Shown here: positions 6,264-8,788 of the stretch, piece after piece
Layout: every line of letters begins with the position of its first letter
Numbering within the stretch: the first letter of the stretch is position 1
DNA from: a candidate division FCPU426 bacterium
GTDB taxonomy: Bacteria; Oederibacteriota; PGYV01; Palsa-1178
Assembly: GCA_003167475.1 (NCBI GenBank)
Contig: PMTB01000277.1
Span: forward strand, 1-8,788
Reading direction: 5' to 3'
DNA: 8,788 bases
Position numbers and translations under genes: made by a program
Notes under the pieces: model-generated
Database searches by the model: none
The model's input: the letters and a program-made list of their open reading frames with translations, nothing else
Told to the model about the DNA's origin: nothing

Positions 6264-6983
6264 TTACCGGACTATTGTCCCGATGGTTTTTCCGCTTACC
6301 ACTTTTTTAATATTCCCTTTTTCATTGAGGTTAAAGATTATAAGCGGTATGTTATTGTCCATGCACAGTGATATTGCCGCTGAATCCATTACTTTCAGGT
6401 TTTTATTCAGGACGTCCATATATGTAAGTTCGTCGAATTTTTTCGCGTTTTTGTCCGTCTCCGGGTCGCCCGAGTAAACGCCCGAAACTTTTGTGGCTTT
6501 TAAGACGACTTCCGCGCCTATCTCTATGGCGCGCAGGGCCGCGGCCGTGTCGGTCGTGAAGTACGGGTTCCCTGTACCGCCGCCGAATATGACTACGCGG
6601 CCCTTCTGAAGGTGCCTTTGCGCCCTGCGGCGGATGAAAGGCTCCGCTATCTCCTGCATGTCTATGGCGGACAATACCCTGGTCTCAACGCCCATCTGTT
6701 CGAGGGTGTCCTGCAGGGCCATGGCGTTAATAATGGTGGCAAGCATTCCCATATAATCGCCCACCACACGGTCTATCTTAAAGTTCTTTCCCCTGCCGCC
6801 GCGGAATATGTTCCCGCCGCCGACCACAAGCGCGACAGTGACGCCCATCTCGCGCACTTCCTTTATTTCCTTCGCAATGGAATAGACGGTATCATAGTCG
6901 ATACCGGATTTGTTCTTGCCTGCTAAGGCCTCTCCGGAAATCTTCAGCATGATTCTTTTATACTTTGGCTTTGAATTCGGCAT
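6264..6983 (-). CDS. pyrH: UMP kinase (uridylate kinase)
   Basis: PyrH phosphorylates UMP to UDP with ATP in the cytoplasm, feeding RNA synthesis and UDP-sugar production for the envelope. The bacterial enzyme is a hexamer of the amino acid kinase fold, unrelated to eukaryotic UMP/CMP kinases. The 239 aa are typical. Motifs run in order: LKISGEAL (13-20), the phosphate-binding GGGNIFRG (55-62), GDYMGMLATIINA (75-87), GGGTGNPYFTTDTAA (134-148) binding UMP, and KATKVSGVYSGDP (162-174), where the nucleotide base sits. The ATG was chosen because the first ten residues run directly into the conserved strand and a six-G run (6998-6993) lies 9 nt upstream. This G-run ribosome site resembles that of cdsA. 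A 35-bp palindrome separates the gene from tsf. Confidence 0.97.
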   Translation of the reverse strand: MPNSKPKYKRIMLKISGEALAGKNKSGIDYDTVYSIAKEIKEVREMGVTVALVVGGGNIFRGGRGKNFKIDRVVGDYMGMLATIINAMALQDTLEQMGVETRVLSAIDMQEIAEPFIRRRAQRHLQKGRVVIFGGGTGNPYFTTDTAAALRAIEIGAEVVLKATKVSGVYSGDPETDKNAKKFDELTYMDVLNKNLKVMDSAAISLCMDNNIPLIIFNLNEKGNIKKVVSGKTIGTIVR

Positions 6984-7009
6984 GCCTGCGGTCCCCCCGG
7001 GTTTAAATT

Positions 7010-7044
7010 CGGGTACATCCGGGGAAGTTCCCCGGATGTACCCG
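7010..7044. repeat. 35-bp perfect palindrome between tsf and pyrH
   Basis: The arms CGGGTACATCCGGGGAA (7010-7026) and TTCCCCGGATGTACCCG (7028-7044) are exact inverted copies of 17 bases around a single central base. The transcript would form a very stable G/C-rich hairpin beginning 16 nt past the tsf stop. On the coding strand it is followed by AATTTAAACCC, not by a U tract, so it lacks a normal intrinsic-terminator tail. It could be an attenuator, a barrier to RNase that protects the rpsB-tsf message, a protein site on DNA, or a mobile palindromic repeat. Confidence 0.85.
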
Positions 7045-7060
7045 CTTTATACTTATCAAC

Positions 7061-7663
7061 TTAAAGAGATTCCCCCAGCACGAACCTGGAAAATCTCTTC
7101 ACAACTATATTCTCACCGATCTTGCCTATGGCTTCCTTCACTACAGTATCTATATTCTTTGAGTCGTCCTTGATGTAAGCCTGTTCGAGCAGGCAGTTGT
7201 CCTTATAGAACTTCTCGAGTTTTCCCTCGATGATCTTTTCTATGACGTTTGCCGGCTTCTTCTGGTCCGCCATCTGTTCCTTGTAAATTTCTTTTTCCTT
7301 GGCCACGACTTCAGCCGGGACCTCTTCGCGTTTCAAATACCTGGGCGCCATAGCCGCTACCTGCATGGCGACTTCCTTGCACAGTTCCTCGAATTCCCTG
7401 GTCCTGGCCACAAAATCCGTTTCGCAGTTCACTTCGACCATGGTCCCGACTTTTCCGCCGCCGTGGATGTAAGCGTAAACAAGGCCCTCTTTTGCCGTGC
7501 GCGCGCCGCGCTTATCGGCCGAGGCGATCCCTTTTTTGCGCAAAACTTCCATGGCCTTTTCCATATCGCCCCCTGTTTCCTGCAGGGCTTTCAGACAGTC
7601 GCCCATTCCGGCGCCTGATTTTTCCCTTAAGTCTTTTACAAGGTCTTTATTGATTTCAGTCAT
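7061..7663 (-). CDS. tsf: Translation elongation factor Ts, short form
   Basis: EF-Ts is the nucleotide exchange factor that releases GDP from EF-Tu so that it can bind GTP and aminoacyl-tRNA. At 200 aa it is the short version seen in groups such as Thermus and Thermotoga, lacking part of the dimerisation/coiled-coil region found in E. coli (283 aa). The N-terminal UBA-like domain is at about 4-45, with LREKSGAGMGDCLKALQE (12-29) and VLRKKG (40-45). The core follows with VEVNCETDFVART (76-88), whose TDFV (82-85) touches the EF-Tu nucleotide site. GKLEKFYKDNCLLEQ (147-161) and the C-terminal VVKRFSRFVLGE (187-198) complete the fold. The start has AGGAGAA upstream, and the 32-bp gap to rpsB fits the near-universal rpsB-tsf pair. 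Confidence 0.97.
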   Translation of the reverse strand: MTEINKDLVKDLREKSGAGMGDCLKALQETGGDMEKAMEVLRKKGIASADKRGARTAKEGLVYAYIHGGGKVGTMVEVNCETDFVARTREFEELCKEVAMQVAAMAPRYLKREEVPAEVVAKEKEIYKEQMADQKKPANVIEKIIEGKLEKFYKDNCLLEQAYIKDDSKNIDTVVKEAIGKIGENIVVKRFSRFVLGESL

Positions 7664-7695
7664 GATACTTCTCCTATGATATGTGTGTTTTTGGT

Positions 7696-8586
7696 TTATT
7701 CAGCTTCTTTTAATTTTGCTTTCCTGATGCGTTCCTTGCCTTCTTCTTCGGTCTCGTCGACGAATACTTCCGCGTATTCGGCCGTGTTGACCATCTGCGC
7801 CGCTATTTTTTCTTTTTCTTCGGCGTTTGTGGCCGCTGCCGCGTCAGCCGCGATTGCGGCCGCTTCAGCTTCCTGCTTCACTATCATTTCTTTTTCTTTT
7901 TCCATCGTCACTTTTTCCTCGATGATGGTGTCCGCGATGTACTTGCACATCAGTCGCACGGCGCGTATGGCGTCGTCATTGCCCGGGATGAGGCAGTCTA
8001 TCGGCTCCGGATCGCAGTTCGTGTCAACCACGGCTATTACCGGGATGCCGAGCTTGTTGCCTTCTTTAACGGCATTCTCCTCGCGCTTTACGTCTATTAC
8101 GAATATTCCGCCCGGCAGCACGTTCATGTCCTTCAATCCGCCGAGGTTATCCTGAAGTTTTTTCAGTTCCTTCTGCATATTCATTCTTTCTTTTACCGGG
8201 TAGCGGGCGAATCCGCCTGTCGCGTCCATTTCCTCGAGCTGTTTTAACCTGTCCACCCTTTTACGGATGGTCTCAAAGTTGGTCATGGTGCCGCCCAACC
8301 ACCTGGAGCATACATAAGGCATTCCGCAGCGCATTGCTTCTTCTTTGATGGAGTCCTTGGCCTGTTTTTTCGTTCCGACGAACATGACAGAGTGGCCCTT
8401 GCGGATGATGTCTTTTACGAACAATACCGCATCCTTGGTGTGTTTGAGGGTTTTCTGCAGGTCGATGATGTAGATCCCGTTCCTTGCGGCAAAGATGTAA
8501 GGCTTCATTTTGGGGTTCCATCTTTTTGTCTGATGCCCGAAGTGTACCCCTGATTCGAGCAAAGCTTTCATGGAAATCTGTGGCAT
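7696..8586 (-). CDS. rpsB: 30S ribosomal protein S2 with C-terminal extension
   Basis: S2 is a primary component of the 30S subunit, bound near the head and back, and required for S1 docking where S1 is present. The core (1 to about 228) is canonical: MKALLESGVHFGHQTKRWNP (6-25), FVGTKKQA (69-76), CSRWLGGTMTNFETI (93-107), and the second signature LPGGIFVIDVKREENAV (157-173) with IPVIAVVDTNCDP (181-193). The protein is 296 aa against 241 in E. coli. The excess is a tail from about 229, rich in Glu, Ala and Lys (QEAEAAAIAADAAAA at 238-252) and ending in a charged KERIRKAKLKEAE. This tail is probably helical or disordered. The ATG is set by GGAGGT (8601-8596) with 9-nt spacing. It is the first gene of the operon. 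Confidence 0.97.
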   Translation of the reverse strand: MPQISMKALLESGVHFGHQTKRWNPKMKPYIFAARNGIYIIDLQKTLKHTKDAVLFVKDIIRKGHSVMFVGTKKQAKDSIKEEAMRCGMPYVCSRWLGGTMTNFETIRKRVDRLKQLEEMDATGGFARYPVKERMNMQKELKKLQDNLGGLKDMNVLPGGIFVIDVKREENAVKEGNKLGIPVIAVVDTNCDPEPIDCLIPGNDDAIRAVRLMCKYIADTIIEEKVTMEKEKEMIVKQEAEAAAIAADAAAATNAEEKEKIAAQMVNTAEYAEVFVDETEEEGKERIRKAKLKEAE

Positions 8587-8632
8587 AATTCTACTACCTC
8601 CAATTGGTTTTTACCTCTGCTTCTTTCATCTC

Positions 8633-8662
8633 CCGGGCAACCCCATAGGGGGACCAACCCGG
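8633..8662 (-). promoter_or_regulatory. G/C-rich hairpin in the rpsB leader
   Basis: CCGGG and CCCGG (8633-8637 with 8658-8662) form an outer stem, and CCCC with GGGG (8641-8644 with 8648-8651) an inner one around a three-base loop. CCGG at 8659-8662 could instead pair with CCGG at 8666-8669, so two exclusive folds are possible. The structure sits about 30 nt upstream of the rpsB ribosome site. S2 represses its own synthesis through its leader in enterobacteria, so a similar role here is possible but is only inference. Confidence 0.35.
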
Positions 8663-8697
8663 AATCCGGAAAGCATGGTGTATTTTAAAAACGGTAA

Positions 8698-8726
8698 ATC
8701 ATATCAAATATGGGGTGTTTATGCAA
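8698..8726 (-). promoter_or_regulatory. Candidate proximal rpsB promoter with extended -10
   Basis: On the minus strand TATGAT (8703-8698) is preceded by TGA, giving the TGn extended -10 form, and a weak -35 TTGCAT (8726-8721, 3 of 6) lies exactly 17 nt away. Transcripts would have a leader of roughly 105 nt containing the G/C-rich hairpin. Consensus matching only. Confidence 0.45.
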
Positions 8727-8748
8727 GGGATTTTTGGCGGGTATTAAT

Positions 8749-8779
8749 ATAATAGCGTCCAAACCTGAGTTTTTGTCAA
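8749..8779 (-). promoter_or_regulatory. Candidate distal rpsB promoter
   Basis: A perfect -35 TTGACA (8779-8774) is followed after 19 nt by TATTAT (8754-8749, 5 of 6 consensus bases) on the minus strand. The spacer is longer than the ideal 17. It would start transcription about 155 nt upstream of rpsB. Together with the proximal candidate it suggests tandem promoters, as is common for ribosomal protein operons. No gene is visible in 8587-8788. Confidence 0.45.
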
Positions 8780-8788
8780 ATGTTGTTT

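Noticed and set aside
7010..7044. Rho-independent terminator after tsf
   Set aside because: The hairpin is strong but no U tract follows on the coding strand (AATTTAAACCC), and the operon genes continue downstream.
7676..8155. 159-codon Ser/Ala/Phe-rich open frame on the plus strand inside rpsB
   Set aside because: It mirrors the Glu/Ala-rich tail of S2 read backwards, which creates artificial Ser/Phe/Ala runs.
8273..8521. 82-codon open frame on the minus strand overlapping rpsB in another frame
   Set aside because: Out of frame with a firmly identified gene and without a start signal; residue content is that of a frameshifted S2.
1..8788. Phage, toxin-antitoxin, defence or other novel accessory system
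   Set aside because: All coding space is accounted for by nine conserved housekeeping genes, and the gaps are too short for further genes. No tRNA or rRNA was recognised.

Overview
The window is an ordinary bacterial housekeeping operon. Nine complete genes all read on the minus strand, so transcription runs from the right end to the left: rpsB, tsf, pyrH, frr, uppS, cdsA, dxr, rseP, ispG. Every one is full length, has its family motifs and a usable ribosome binding site, and no gene is broken. The organism is a bacterium of moderate GC that uses the MEP (non-mevalonate) isoprenoid route. The lysine-rich proteins, short EF-Ts, extended S2 and many small intergenic repeats suggest an uncultured lineage such as an Omnitrophota- or Elusimicrobiota-like phylum, but sequence reading alone cannot fix the taxon.

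Layout from the 5' end of the operon: 8587-8788 is the rpsB leader, with two candidate sigma-70-type promoters and a G/C-rich hairpin. Ribosomal protein S2 and EF-Ts follow. The short tsf-pyrH gap holds an almost perfect 35-bp palindrome. PyrH and Frr are separated by only 11 bp. The 201-bp frr-uppS gap is almost filled by a 171-bp inverted-repeat element carrying a second hairpin repeat inside one arm. UppS and CdsA overlap by 4 bp. The cdsA-dxr gap holds a long imperfect inverted repeat. Dxr and RseP overlap by 8 bp. The rseP-ispG gap holds 7-bp tandem repeats and a candidate internal promoter with a small palindrome. The 3' end of ispG lies in a 7-bp-periodic array, followed by a likely intrinsic terminator at about 47-77.

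Functionally the operon joins three jobs. RpsB, EF-Ts and Frr serve translation, and PyrH supplies UDP for RNA and envelope sugars. Dxr and IspG are steps one and seven after DXP synthesis in the MEP route, which makes the isopentenyl units that UppS condenses into the C55 lipid carrier for cell wall building. CdsA makes CDP-diacylglycerol for phospholipids, and RseP is the intramembrane protease of envelope stress signalling. This clustering is widely conserved in bacteria.

I found no new gene system. What deserves a second look is in the gaps: the nested repeat between uppS and frr, the tsf-pyrH palindrome, the 7-bp-periodic sequences at three gene boundaries, a possible ispG promoter/operator, and a few unusual residues in CdsA and RseP.
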